Assembly: GCA_944474755.1 (NCBI GenBank)
Contig: OX104120.1
Location: 37,552,067 to 37,616,066, forward strand
Reading direction: 5' to 3'
Origin: Limnoperna fortunei
Lineage: Eukaryota > Mollusca > Bivalvia > Mytilida > Modiolidae
DNA length: 64,000 nucleotides
Part shown: positions 10,441 through 23,599 of the stretch, piece by piece
How the letters are laid out: every line of letters begins with the position of its first letter
Numbering within the stretch: the stretch's first letter is position 1
Position numbers and translations under genes: made by a program
The notes under the pieces: generated by a model
What the model was told of the DNA's origin: nothing
Seen by the model: only the letters and a program-made list of their open reading frames with translations
The model's database searches: none

Positions 10441-11629
10441 CGACAGTTTCCTTGGTGTGTGACATTTTGTAATTACCTTCATCAAAGACAAATTCACGCC
10501 AAGCAACCATACACAACCACAGTTTATCAAGAAGACGCACACTTGTACTGTTATTATGTTTTATGGAAACATGAATTGCAAGGAATTATTATGTCAAAGT
10601 AATGTAGCTAATATACACGCTTTGATTAATAGAATCTAAACCAACAGCAGGTTTCATATCTACATACAGCTAATTTTGTCATACATGAGACCTGCACCAA
10701 TTATAATGTCATAGTTCGTTTATTTATTTTAGGTTTCTAGAAAAGACAAGATGAGAAGGAGAAGGATCAAGGTTAAAATGTCAAATACAATAATCTTTGC
10801 TTTGGTGATTGGTTGACTTAAATATTGATGAGATAATTGTGTTTAACCTTTTAGTTTTCGCCGTTGTCAAGTTAATAATGTTATTTATGTTTAATGTCAT
10901 TAAAGGCCTTAGTGGATGGGTATAAACGTAAACACAAATTATTCATGGATTTTTTTAACATTGATGTTTAATATGCAAAACGTATTTTGCATTGTGTTTT
11001 CTATTTGTTTTGTTTCATTCGCGGCAGTCATTCTCCAGAAAGTAAAAGGTAAATATTAGTTATAGTGTATAATTATTTTATGATAAGTTATAACAATAAA
11101 GATCGAACAAAAGTTAATAAAAACTTACGGGATGTTCTCTTTCTAACTTCTTCCTGCATTATAAATACAAAAACTTGATAATCAAATAAGAAGACAAATA
11201 AATGAGGTTGCGGATGAGTGTACAGTTGGTACTTTTTTATACGTTTTAATATACTACAATCGTGCCTTATAAATATACCAACACGATTTTCCGTCAAGTC
11301 TTAAATTACAAACAAGAAATTCAGACACAAGACATTGAAGCTTACCTCGGACATCGAACTGAATACGTTTGTTCTCGTTCTACCTTCATATACAATCCCT
11401 TTGGAAATGTCAGAAATTTTCTTCTCGTGGTCTTAAATTCAGAGAACTGCAACCAGTAGAAAGGAATTTAAATTTAAAACTTTTTTGCGGGGCTCACCAC
11501 ACTCTTAAACGAAGAAGTTACTTCTACACATAAAGAAACATGTATAGACATTACATTATATAATAACATAAAAGTCTAAAATACTTCCTCTGCTTAGCAC
11601 ACTTCCATTTGCACAAAGCTGTACTGAAA
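10441..11629. other. no gene seen
   Basis: AT-rich. GATGAGATAATTGTGTTTAA recurs from 8980-8999 at 10827-10846, so part of it may be duplicated flank of the retroelement. No exon was recognised. Confidence 0.4.
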
Positions 11630-14520
11630 TCAAATTGCTTCATGGTCTCTATCTTCATATATTCTCATGAGGTAATAAATAACGTCTGTGGATAGTGAAG
11701 TTCGCAAATTACTCAAAATCCAGTTTTGCATAGAAAAATCACGCTCACAAGGCACATTAGAGACAAGTACTACTACCTGTAATAGCTTTACCTCATTCGG
11801 CATAACCTCATGATATTTCCAACAGATGGATTGGGTACAATAATCAATCTTGTCAGCATAGATGCCTACCGACAACATTTTATACTGTTTATATTCACCC
11901 ACACTGCGATCTCTGTCTAGTACTAACCTTTACCCTTATTTGTCTCAAGGACAAGTAAGGTCTTCTAGGCGAAAATTGAGAAAGAATTGAGTACCATCTC
12001 TCTCAGCACTAACAATTACTGAACGCACAAAGCTGCAAAACCAAACAAGTACACCCTGATCAGTGAAACAATCCTTGCTGCTTGATGTTAACAATAATCT
12101 GATCAATATACTGACTTAGAAGTCTCTTGCTATTGTTACTCGCCTTACGCCTATAAATCACATTGTCACTCTCCTTTACCATACACACATCTAACATCTT
12201 AACATACACATCTGGACTCTTTCATGTGGTACAAAGCACAAACTGATATGAACCATGGGCTCAATTTTACTGAAATCAATACTGTCATATTGAAAAAATT
12301 TACACATACTAGAGAGAAAGGGTAACATATCTTTTAACAACAAATTTCAAGTGATGAACTTCAGCCAACCAACCTTTGGTGACAGCATTTGAAGTTGCCT
12401 CATGCTCAAGTCTTGCTATCAATGTTGGATACGTCCGGAATATGACACGAACAGTATGCTCCTTGCTTAACGAACGAATTTAACATATCTCCGCATACTT
12501 AAGTGTAGGAAGTTCTAGTAAGGTTTGTTTTTCTAAAGTTTATTGAAACAAAGTGCTGAGTTGCTAAAGTAATGAAATATATTTGATAATTTTCTGGATT
12601 AACTTTGAAGTTCTTGGATAGACTGCCGCTTGTGATGCAGTAAGGGGACACCTATGTGCAGCACAATGAACACCAATAAGGTCTGGCACTACATCGCTTA
12701 TTCTTTTGACAGCTCCATTGTCTTTTCCCGTCATTACACTTACACCTTCGGTACTTATACTTATCATGTTCGAAATATTTATTCCTTTGTCTTTCAACTC
12801 GATAAGAAGTAAACTTGTAATTGTCTGTGCATCAGCTTTTGATGTTTCTATTTAAATGTTTCTTAAAAACCGCCTTTTGAAATTTAAAAACAGTTGCTCA
12901 CTTTGTTTACGACTTCTTCAAGAAAAATAAAATATGTAATAACACGGTGACTTAAACAGGAGCAGTCGTCTTTTTCTACTGATATATGAATTCCTCAGTA
13001 TTTTAACAGTTCGACAATTACTGCAAATTGTGACTTAGGTCGTTCTGTTGTTTTGCTAAATAGTATGCAAATTTTAGTATGCTATTATGTTTTCTTTGTC
13101 GCTAATTAACTGATTTAACAAGAAATCTTGTACAGAATTTGCATAACAACTTGCACCTTTTTCTGTCTAGCTTTTTAGTAGCGGCTAAAACATGATCACT
13201 GGCTGTAACGAAAAATTATAGAAATATTGTAATCAGGTTTTAATAATTTCTTTGTAATATACGTACATACGAAGCAGAATCTTGGTGCCACTTTAGTCAA
13301 TTAATTTATTTTTTGAGGAAACATATCGTGTCGCTTTAAATATATCTTTATCTTCTTTGCTTATTTGTGCTTTATTACGTTTAGACCATTTGTTCTACTC
13401 GCTACGTTATGATTATCACCAATATTTATTTTCACTCTGATTAACAATTACATGGTAGTGCTATGTATTTGTTCTTTTATTGAATTTAATTTGTAGTTCA
13501 AAATTAATTTTGAGCCTGAAACACTACCAATGTCCCCAATTGTGGCCTTTCAAACGTGACTATTGATAAATTCATACCATTTGTCAACTGATTACGTTTT
13601 TATCAATTCTCGCGGATAAATTATTTTTGACTAAATGGTGCCATAATTTGGTGTTACTATTTTTTTATTACCCAATTTTTATATTTTGTGTAGTTTTAAA
13701 TTTATTTAGTGATTTTGAAACACTTTTAAATTACCATCACCCCACTTGTGGCCTTTGGAAATTGGTTATAAATATGTTGTGTTTATGTGTATCTTAAAAA
13801 GTCTACTTTTCAAAAATATATATACATGATTATTAAAAACGAATATTGTTTAGAAGCATTTACTTTATATTTGCAGCATGAGGTCTTTTAAATATGGCGG
13901 TGGAAAACCCGGTTAAATTTTACTCGCGTATCTATTGAGCGATTCCTTAAAACCAATTTAAAAACAATAAGTTGCTCGATTTAAGCTTACCCAAGTATTA
14001 AAAAAATTACTTCATTCAATGTCACGGATCTCCCTACATGTATACGTAAGAAAATTCTGATCTCATTTTTAATTTAATTAAATTTGAGACAAACATAAAT
14101 GTTTTCTTACGAAATGACAACTTTGATCATTGTGATGTGGTTACAGATCTTGTAAAGCCTTTATATGACTTGCTTAATTTCTGATAATTTGACAGATTTG
14201 TAATGGCTCAAAAATGATATGACGTGTAGCAGTTTTTAACACGTTATTAAGAGCGTGCTGTGATAAATTGGACTTGACAAAAAGTACTTTCATTTTGAGT
14301 GCATAGCATGGTTGGTAGTCTTTCCTTTCATTTGTTGTCCAGTAGCATAGGCATTAGTGAATGTAGCAGTACGACACGGCTCACAGAACCACAATCCTTT
14401 TTCATCTTTTTGATACCAGTCAATCAAATTTTGATTTGTGAAATTTCTTAGGAGATGGGAAGTCAACTGAAATTCAGGATTCCGCTTTGTCGGACTACCA
14501 AACCACTTCTCTAACGACAT
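11630..14520 (-). pseudogene. decayed hAT-type transposase (ZNF862-like)
   Basis: Three separated minus-strand blocks lie in the order of one protein. At 14520-14290 is an N-terminal zinc-finger-like block, with WYQKDEKGLWFCEPC and a later H. At 12797-12564 is the catalytic-region block with SVMTGKDNGAVKRI and IGVHCAAHR. Frame-broken traces near 12480-12240 include RVIFRTYPTLIARLEHEA and DFSKIEPM. At 11902-11630 is the dimerisation block with CERDFSMQNWILSNLRTSL. These are features of hAT transposases and of the ZNF862-like host proteins derived from them. Stops, frameshifts and a long spacer between 12800 and 14290 argue for a dead element rather than a host gene. No terminal repeats or 8-bp target duplication were located. 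Confidence 0.7.
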
Positions 14521-15500
14521 GATTAAAAGGTATATAGTCCAGTCAATGTTCTTGCAGCATTTTATAAGTTGCTAATTATGAGAAGCAATTAACAATACAA
14601 GCTAACTCAGTTTAAACAAAATACCAGCAATTTTGTAACTGTTGCGTGCGTGTTACCTATTACATGAGTTATCAAATAGCCTGTAATTACAGTAATTAAT
14701 TTTCAATCAGTATAGAGGTCAAATGTTCTTAAAACAATTATTATTTACATTCGATCAAAAGTCTAATTATTGTTAGTTTTATCAATGCAGCTGATATTTT
14801 TATTTAAGACGGTGATTAAAATTCTAAATATAGAAAGGAAAAAGTCGATTAAAAAGAAGTAAATATTTAAATGTTACGTTAATTCGTTGCATGGTGTTGT
14901 TACACTAGGTTCACTGTCGGTAATTAGACATATCTGGGAAATAAAGAAATAGCGCGTAATGTACAACTACCACTATACACACCAAGCGTTTGATCAAGCA
15001 AAAACTTTGAAATGTTTATTAGTGTTCCATTTTTAAATGTCATTGCGAATCTTTAAGACCAGATAAGCAGGAAGATCCTTGAAACTTCCGGCGACCTAGG
15101 AAAAATCACAGGGCGACTTGAACTTCGCTTTAAGTCTCCTTTAGTGAGACTTTGGAAAAGGAGGTCCCACTTCGCCTGGTGTGGTAACCCTTGTATTATG
15201 GATGCAGTCAAATACTTTGCCAGAGTGTGGATTCAGAGAGAAAGGTGACACGACCAAGAAGGAGATGCCCTGTTTAACTGTGTTAGAACTTTACTTTGTT
15301 TGGTACAACGTCGCTTTAAGCATCTAATACATAAAAAGATCGACCTTAATCAGTATTTAAAATCGTATTTCACTTCACTCAATGACAAATTGTTTCTTTG
15401 TTCACTGCATACAAAGCTCCTAACAACATTATGTTTGTTTGTAATTCACATTACTATGAATGCTTCATTAAAAAATTAAGCATCAAGAATAACACTGTTA
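14521..15500. other. no gene seen; one GC-richer patch
   Basis: Positions 15070-15270 are GC-richer than the surroundings and contain a hairpin AAGTCTC / GAGACTT at 15132-15152. No RNA family was recognised. Confidence 0.4.
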
Positions 15501-16620
15501 AATCTACATAAGCACCACATTTTATAAGATGAATTCCTGGCTAATAATACGCCATTCATGACTTCTTTGATTATTCATAACAATAAATAGTTTGAAGACT
15601 GACCATACCTGTTTTGGATTCCAAAATTAGATGCAAATGAAAGGTACATAACCGCCTCATAAACGTGCTTTGCCAAAGAGTTGCCAAACTGTTGACTGAG
15701 ATATTGTCTGTCAGAGTTGTTTACTTTTCAACTCTTCTGTGACGGTTCCCAGTACTCGACCCACAGCAGCCCAGCTGGTGGGGGGAGGGTTGTCAGGTCA
15801 TAATACGGAAAGCCTGGCCGCGGACCACAGTGGGTAACGTGTTTGGAAAGTGCCACGCTCCTTGCACGGTAAAGATCCTGTAGATTTCGAAAAAGAGTAG
15901 GCGCATTGGAGCCGCTACAAAAGGCTAAATTCTCAGACCCTACCCAATACTCCGTACTTTTCCAGTGGCAGTCAAAAATTTGTTCCCTGTGTCCCATCCT
16001 ACCCCTTTTTAATTGATGTATTGTTTGTTAACTTGTTCCCGTCTTGAATATAGCTGAAATACTGCTTGCTGGACGTAAAACAAACATCTAATCAATCAAT
16101 CTTTTCAACTCTTTTATCCATGCCTCACGAAAAACTAGAAAAAACACTCATACAGCCTGTTTCCTTATATTCCTACCAATATGAAGTTTTAGGTTACAAC
16201 AACTATTTTTAATATAACAACTAAACGGCAAATTATGCTAATGCGAGGAACAGGTTTTTAATATGCTAGATCTTCTGATCACAAAATATTTGTAACTTTT
16301 GGAGAATGTGCTTTTTAGCAGGCAGTGGGTAGAAACTGTGCCGCACACCTTGCCGATGTGTTCCTGTTTTCTGCTGAAAAAGAATTTCTTCAAAGTCTTA
16401 TTAAAGATAACAGAAGCTAGGTCTTTCAATTTCAAATATAGATATATTGATGATGTCAATGGTGATCTCAGCAAACGAGACTATTGTATTACAGTTTACT
16501 CACATATTATAGTAATGAAAGCGGTGGTTGGGATGCCATAAAACCTGGTTTAACCCATTATTCCTTTTGAAATACCTCTACCAAGTCGGGACCGTTTTTT
16601 TTCATTTTTATACCCCTGCA
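15501..16620 (+). pseudogene. decayed reverse transcriptase, copy B, split by SINE-B
   Basis: Parallel to copy A: TTTTGGATTCCAAAATTAGA at 15621 and the region of the KCST-like block at 15641-15720 precede a SINE-B insertion. After it, 16230-16475 carries pieces readable as MLDLLI, FVTFGECAF, GRNCAAHLADVFLFSAEKEF and RYIDDV, the last being the RT catalytic motif. The following C-terminal region is mostly deleted (GDLSKRDY). Shifts between the pieces show it is dead. The tail at 16560-16600 matches the tail of copy A. Confidence 0.75.
15724..16113 (+). repeat. SINE-B, copy 2, with 13-bp target duplication
   Basis: The element body is 15737-16100 (364 bp), ending in AATCAATCAAT. It is flanked by the exact 13-bp duplication CTTTTCAACTCTT at 15724-15736 and 16101-16113. 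The insertion sits inside the decayed reverse transcriptase, so it is younger than that copy. A duplication of this length with an A-rich simple tail is the mark of target-primed reverse transcription. Confidence 0.9.
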
Positions 16621-18585
16621 AACTTGTTTCCTTGGGGGGTTTAGGGAATCCTGTCTGTCCCCATCCCTTGTAAGCGTAACTCCTCCTTAACCGCTTGATG
16701 AAATTTAATGAAACAGCATAAAGGAAGTACATTATATGTAGATGTGCATGAAAGATTTTTATTGACCTCGGATATCATTAATGGGAGATAATTGGACCAT
16801 GAAAGCGAAGCCTGGGTATCCCTTTGTGAGCGTGCTCACAGTTCACACTTGTTAGTTGTAATGTTCGGTGGTTTCGAGGACTTTGATTTGTTGATTGGTA
16901 TTCTGTATTTTGTTATTACCTTTATTAATTGCACAGTAATCTCCCTTATACTACTACCTTCCATAATAAATCATATCATATATGATTTATTGGTACAAGT
17001 GAATTTATCCGAGCGTTCATATTCTTTAATCTTTTAAAACCTGAGCATAAAGTACTAAATATACGATAGAGATTGTCTTATGGATATTTCCATATCTCAC
17101 CTACTCTTGAGTCACAAGTAACATCCTGAGAGCTCTGTATAATGTTGAAGCATTAGTTGTACATGCAACAAAAAAGTTACTTATTAAATGTCATGGCTGA
17201 ATCTACTATTTCTTTTATTCAGTGATACATTGGTCAAGTGGGGAACAGCCTGGAGCTTCTGAGCTCTACATATTTGTTTATTGAAGCCTACACTCGTTAC
17301 AGAGATTTTATGCACACGGGTGAGCTGTTGCCAGATACACTGTTGAATCATAAAATTTAATTAAACCGTTGAATAAAAATCAAATTTTAAAATGTAGCAT
17401 ATTGTATTTCTGCATATAAGAGGGTTACAAACAATTGTGTACTTGTACTGAATCAAAGATGAAGTATGTTTGGCTAGAACCTAGCGTATTTTGGCCTTGA
17501 CTAAACATTTGCCTTTACTAAAATTGGATTTCATATTAACTCGTTTAGAGCTGTTCTGCGAAAAAGTAGCCTTTCGTCTCTAAAGATAGTTTTAGGGTAA
17601 TAAATCCGACATACAATTTGTCAGCAGTTTTTCAGTTGTTTGTTGTTGTTGTTATTCTTTTTTGTATCTTCTTTGTTTTTCCTCAGTCATGATGTTTCAC
17701 TCTCTTTTGGAGAGAAATATAATTCAATTCTTTAAGATTTTGTACTAATTTTTGGTCATTTTGGAATGGCAATAGCTCTTAAACCTTAGGTTTTTTAATT
17801 AAATGGTCATTTGACATACAATATCTTAAACACCATTTTAACACAAAAAACAAAAAAAAATCATTTAGTAACATGTATCTTTCAGTTTTAAAAACACATC
17901 ATATTAAACAAGCTATTTTTTTCAAACTGCATTAGTATTTACTGTTAATTTTTTTAGCAATTTTGACAGATAACAAGTTTACATTTTCTCAAAAGGTCAT
18001 GATTTCTTGAATTATGATTGGTGTTTTTACGCAGATTTGTATGCCTGCTATTTTAACATGTCGCTAAACCAGGACAGATCTTTTAAAAAATAATCTTTAT
18101 CCAAAACAGCCTAAATGAATGTTGGTATTTTAATAGGACTTTAATTTGTTTTTTACAAATGATACGAAAACGCTATTGAAATACCTGATATTATTTTGTT
18201 AGCACAATATTTTAAGTTATGGCTTGATTTATAATTGTGATAATTGTGATAACTCTCATTGTTTATCATGTTAGAAATAAATGCAGCGTTAAAATGTATA
18301 GCAAGACGTGTCACTCAATACAAAAATGAGCTATAAGGCATGCACTCGAATATATATTATTAGGTAATGTATTATAATCAATACAAAATATTCCTGGTTT
18401 GATTGACGGGTATTTTGTGAAGGTTATTATATTTCGCGCACCCAGATATTTTTGCGAATTTGATTATTGTTTCTTTTCTTGAAAATATGTTATAGCTTAA
18501 TTCAAATTAGTCACAAGATATAACTTCTGTGTTATGAAATTGTCTGTTTCTGTGCAACTATGATGGCACTGATGTACACGAAATA
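16621..18585. other. no gene seen
   Basis: About 2 kb, mostly AT-rich. An 81-codon plus-strand frame at 16792-17037 has a hydrophobic middle but no start context, splice sites or family features that would support it. Confidence 0.4.
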
Positions 18586-18594
18586 AAACTAGAT

Positions 18595-19197
18595 TATACT
18601 CCCTCATCTGTAGCTTTGATCAAAAGTAGACAGTCATTAGTGACATTAAAACAATCGGGATACCAAATATTTGACTTCATCGAACGATAAATGGGAAAGT
18701 GCATCAAGCCTTCTGCACTGGAATGCTCTGCAGTTACCTGTAGTAAAGAACAGATTTGGATAAAAAATGGAATGAGAAATATTCTTAAAACTAACTTAAA
18801 TGGTAAAGTTTTAAGTTCAGTAGAAACAAAGTACAATCCATGGGATTTATGTCCGGACGATTGCGGGAACCTTTACTACACTGTTTTTGATGACAATACC
18901 GTTCAACTTATTACAACCGACGGCGAAGAACGAACACTCTTCAGCAATTCGGATCTGCAACGACCTACTGGAATCGATATAGAAAGAGATGGCAACTTGT
19001 ACGTACTAGCTGGATTCTATTCTAACAACATATATAAAATATAAAAAAACGATGACTTTTATCAGTTGCTACTGTCGAGAGAAAAGTGGCATTTTGGAAC
19101 CATTTGGTCTGTGCTATAACAAAGAAACAAAGAAACAAGTGAACTTCTAGTCAGTTATAATGAATGCGAAAATTTAGACGTGTACAACATCAACTAA
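18595..19197 (+). pseudogene. TRIM/NHL-type beta-propeller pseudogene (C-terminal part)
   Basis: An open stretch at 18691-19044 reads like the last blades of the propeller in bivalve B-box/NHL proteins: PWDLCPDDCGNLYYTVFDDN, TVQLITTDGEERTLFS, RPTGIDIERDGNLYVLAG and SNNIYK. The homology goes beyond the open frame. Upstream, the same frame continues to about 18595 across a TAA at 18688. Downstream, after the TAA at 19042, the protein can be followed in other frames: LLLSREK, then FGLCYNKETKK, then SYNECENLDVYNIN and a TAA at 19195-19197. At least two frameshifts and several in-frame stops disable it. The RING and B-box regions are absent. Confidence 0.8.
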
Positions 19198-19844
19198 TCA
19201 CGATTATATACTCATGTTTTGTAGCTTCTTTTAATACCTGTACACTAACCAATATTTAAAGCAATGATTGCAAAATATATTCTTAGCTATTATTGACCAT
19301 AGGTTTTGTAATTTCGAGTTGAACTGTTTAAATTTTATGCACTTATGCATTTAAATAAAAAGATTGCCAGTTTGTCAATACTTTAGGTGAGACATTCTTA
19401 ATTACTGGGAAATATCTTTCCCCTAAAACCGCATAGATGTATGTACAGTCGAGGAACCGGGGATTCCGCGCATGTCACGTATCTTCAAATTTCAGTATTA
19501 TAAAAAAATATATTTAATTTAACCTTTCATCGACTAATTGTGGTCTTCATTTTCGGACATTTTAATTCTGCAGCGTAACATTTGTTTCTTACATATCATA
19601 AAAAGCTCACCTGAAATACACTATCTTTAGAACAGAAGTCAATCTGGAGTATATCAACGACTGTTATATTTCTTTTATTGTAAAAAAATAACTGTTTCGT
19701 CACTGTTTAAATTAAAAATTTTAGAATGGTAAACTATTTTGAAAAACACTTGACAATCAAAGTTCTAACAAACATTTATTTTTTTTGTCATTGACTTTCT
19801 AACAGTCATTAATTAGTATTTGTATCTTACTATACTATAATAAA
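19198..19844. other. no gene seen
   Basis: AT-rich spacer between the pseudogene and a SINE-B copy. Confidence 0.5.
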
Positions 19845-20269
19845 TAGTTGGTATTGATTGATTTGATGTTTGCTTTACACCCAGCGAGCAGTATTTCAGC
19901 TATATCAGGACGGGAACAAGTTTACAAACAATACATCAATAAAAAAAGGGGTGGGATGGGACACATGGAACACAATTTTGACTGCTACTGGCAAATTACG
20001 GAGTATTGGGTAGGGTCGGAGAATTAAGCCTTTTGTAGCGGCTACAATGAGCCTTTTCTTTTTCGAAATATACAAAAGGGATCATTATCGTGCAAGGAGC
20101 GTAGCAATCCTCAAACACGTTACCCACTATGGTCCGCGGCCAGGCTTTCCGTATTATGACCTGACAACCCCCCCAACGAGGGGGTCTCCCCTATCCGCCA
20201 TCCGGGGACGCGCTGGGCTGCTCTGTGGGTTAGTTTTTATTGGAAGAATCGTCAAAGTGTTAGTTGTAT
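19845..20269 (-). repeat. SINE-B, copy 3
   Basis: Minus-strand copy whose tail (ATTGATTGATTTGATG on the plus strand) lies at the low end. Flanks TAGTTGGTAT at 19845-19854 and TAGTTGTAT at 20261-20269 form an imperfect candidate target-site duplication. The GC-rich middle shares GGTCCGCGGCCAGGCTTTCC with the other copies. A 74-codon frame over it is accidental. Confidence 0.8.
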
Positions 20270-21440
20270 AAATATTTCTTGGATGCGTATATTTTATCTT
20301 GATCGATTTGCTCAAGTAGTGTTTGTGCTCAGTTTAATATTTTAACTTGTAGATTGTTTCATTATATTGATAACAGGCAGAAACATTGAAAATGTAAACC
20401 AAACATGATCTTGAAGACGAATACAATTTTATTTTAGAATGTAAAAAATGTTAAAAGGTAACATAAGAAGAACATATTATTTCACAAACTTACATGCATG
20501 TTTTCAACTTGTTATGTTATTATACGTACAGAATATCTAGAAACTATATAATAAACCAGAAGGTAATACAATGTAGTAATATGCTGCTTCAAAAGTGGCA
20601 CCTGTTTTGCTAATTTTCTAGGTTCTAGAAAGAGTTACCAGAGCTCGACCGTTAAGAGCTACATTTGTACCAAGCGTGACTCCTAGTAACAGATAGGTAA
20701 GACCTTCTATCGGGTGTGTGAGTAGGGGGAGGTGTCTTGTTTTGCTCAGAAATAAACTTATTTGTCCGAATTGCCAAACATATTGAATTGTTTAGAGGTG
20801 AAAACAGTCAACGTTCTTTGTCTTCTGTTTACATATTTTTATACAATTACTCCATTAACTAACCTTCGTAATCCGCAACTGTTTTTCAAGCAGAGATACG
20901 CGCAAACTTGTATTTGGAAGTAAAAGTTTGTATAGTAGATTAGTCTGGTGAAAGGTAATGTTTTCTGTGGCATTTGTATTTCGCTAGATTTTTTAACCAA
21001 CCTCCTCCTATCATCTTAGGAACCAAGCTTTGGCTAAATTCCATACATTAACATCAATTTATGGTCATCCAAACCGTATATATCTGGTGTTTGTGGGGTA
21101 GTAGGTTTTGTTTTATCATTAATAGCATGATACAAAAACCTGGTAAAGCAAAGACACATTTAAAGCATGTGTTTGAAACAAATAAAACTTAATATAAAAA
21201 ATAAAAGAATTATTTTTTCCGGATCGAATAATTAATTGTGATTTCAGTTTAATTCACTTGGGGAACAGTCTGAGTTGCTTGTGGCACATACATGTCCAAA
21301 TATTATATAATAATTTTCGACCATGGTATTTAACTAAATGGTCTGTCTTGTTTTTGCAGTATTATTTTCGGTATAATATTTTACATCTAGAAAAAAAAAT
21401 TTTTAACGGAAAAATATAGAGAAAACATTCACGAATGTTA
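20270..21440. other. no gene seen
   Basis: No supported exon or repeat. Confidence 0.4.
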
Positions 21441-21457
21441 ACACATAAGTCGAAGGC

Positions 21458-21488
21458 TATAAAATGTGCGGTTGTTCCAGCGTTCAGT
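21458..21488 (+). promoter_or_regulatory. candidate TATA/initiator core promoter
   Basis: TATAAAA at 21458-21464 is followed by TTCAGTAG, with the A of TCAGT at 21486. The 28-base spacing is ideal for a TATA plus initiator promoter. Downstream, ATG at 21628 opens about 15 codons and runs into TCTAGGGTAATT, a possible donor. No protein family is visible, so the gene it might serve, if any, is unknown. It could equally be a retroelement promoter. Confidence 0.3.
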
Positions 21489-22220
21489 AGACGACACTGT
21501 AGAAGTGGTAGCCTGTATAAAATTTGAATTTTGAAAAATTTACGAGGATTATTAGAGGATTTTTGTAGATTTTTGCAAAATAAACGACGAGTGTATCAGA
21601 AGATTAAAATTATGCAGAATTACCGAAATGTTTACTAAACGATTACGACCATGGTTTCTACTTCAGTCTAGGGTAATTATTAGAACGTTTTTGAGTTAAA
21701 CACACAAATAGAATCGTTATTCGATGTTATGGATTGCAAAGTATATACAAAATTTGAAATGCTAGATCCATAATAATGTCATCGTTTTGTAATATGTAAA
21801 TCACATGGTCATTCTACATGTATCATGTTTATTGTACACATGTTATTTACCATGACCTCTTGTTACACATTGTATATGTTTCTGGGTGTTTTGTAATAAA
21901 TCTTGACATCTGTCCATTAGCCATTTTCCATTTTGTTATTTGTTCTGTGATACATGCTATTACCTTCAAATAGTTATTTCCAAGTATGACGTCATATTTC
22001 AAATAGCTTTATATTTTATGATCAGATGAAACTTTATATAAGATAAATAACCATGCTATTTTTGTAATATTTATGGTACGAAAATGAACTAGGTAAACAT
22101 GGGTTATTAATTAAGGAAAGAATTTTAATGCCACGTGTAGGTTTATAACTTCTCAGAAAAAGCAGATTGCACCATTTCCTTACTGACGTTGTTAGTTCAA
22201 CCACTGTTTGAAGCATTATT
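21489..22220. other. no gene seen apart from a possible leader exon
   Basis: Only the short reading frame mentioned under the candidate promoter; otherwise AT-rich. Confidence 0.35.
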
Positions 22221-22448
22221 GGCTTCAGGATCTAGGTAGTTAACTACGTACTATTGATAACGGGTCTGTCAACACTGGAGTTACGAGATCGAGCCTAACT
22301 TAAATTTACAAGGCTTGCCATTTTCGTGTCGAAGGTCGGGGGTTTTGGCGAATATTTCTGCATTCTTTTCAAAGTAAGCGGACGCCATAATATAACTGAC
22401 AAAAGTGCCATTAAAAATCAATCAAGCAAATACAAACACACAAATAAT
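22221..22448 (+). repeat. diverged SINE-A copy
   Basis: Recognisable landmarks in order: TACTATTGATAACGGGTCTG, TCAACACTGG, GTCGGGGGTTTT, GGACGCCATAATATAACTGA and a CAAA-type end. Many substitutions indicate an old copy. Confidence 0.7.
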
Positions 22449-23599
22449 TGTGTTATTACACTAACGAAATAGTTAGGCTAATAGTGGCGAAATGAAACAA
22501 TATTATAAGGTCATTATATAGTTTCTTTATTGACAACAAACAGAAATAAATTTAAAATGTAAATAAACAAACATAACAGTGTTAAAAATAACGAGTACTA
22601 AAATGTTTGTCGAAAATAAAGATTTGTGTTTAGATATGCACTAGTGATATTAATCAATTATACAACAGCATAGTTGTTATCGTTTAGTTTTTACTGATTA
22701 TCGTTTACGTTTTCTTGATGAAAGGCTAAACTTATGGTATTCTTTAAAAGTAAACAGATTTCTAATATTTGCTATACCTTTTGTCCGTAATTTTTTCTGT
22801 TTAGTCCGTTAACATTTTTTCTTTCTAGTTTTTGTTTTTGTGACCTTCACTGCTTCGTTGAATTAACAAGATACACACATTATTTAGCAATTTCAGGTCA
22901 AAATATAAATGTAAAAATAGAGCACTATTCCTGCACGACTGAATTCTAAACAATGTGAGGTGAAAGACAAGATATGTTTTACAACATAATTATATGTGAA
23001 AAAATACCAAAACCCGCATCTCAAATGCGTAAATTTCATTCTGCTTTACATAACAATGTTTATCTCGCAACAACATTTGTTTGCAGTATTTAAAAGTAAA
23101 TTCTCATAGTAAAATGAAAGTTGTTGACATTAATGTTAAAACAAACAACAACCAACAATAGTATCAACAGATTAAAGGAGAAAACAATAACTCCCAATGG
23201 TTGGTATATTTTTTTAAATACAACAGGCCCATGAAATGGTGTTATTAATACAAAAAAACATAATCGTTTCTTAGAAACAAAATCATCGACATTGCTTTAC
23301 ATTTTCTGAAGAGCAATGTACCAGTAAAATTGTGTTTGACTTTTGATTGGATAGTTATAGTTTCTTAAGGATTAACACAGATCTGAGTAATAAACACTTA
23401 AGAAATGTATGCGATGAACATAAAAGAAATGTTATCGACTCTTCATATTTTTTACAATAAAAGTAAAATCGCTATTAAACGAAATGGTTTCGGACGGAGC
23501 TTTCTTAAACGTGTTTTAGGTTAACAACACTTCCTTATAAATGATCCTTTAAAGCATTTCCAATTAAATTTACGCAGCAGGTGTTATCACATTGCAAAA
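22449..23599. other. 3' flank of the CUB gene; no other gene seen
   Basis: Downstream of the CUB gene stop on the minus strand. It probably holds the 3' untranslated region, but I could not fix a poly(A) site. Nothing else is supported. Confidence 0.4.

Noticed and set aside
9131..16620. Segmental duplication of 9.2-10.4 kb and 15.5-16.6 kb
   Set aside because: The shared sequence is explained by two copies of a reverse-transcriptase element, including its 3' flank; host sequence around them does not match.
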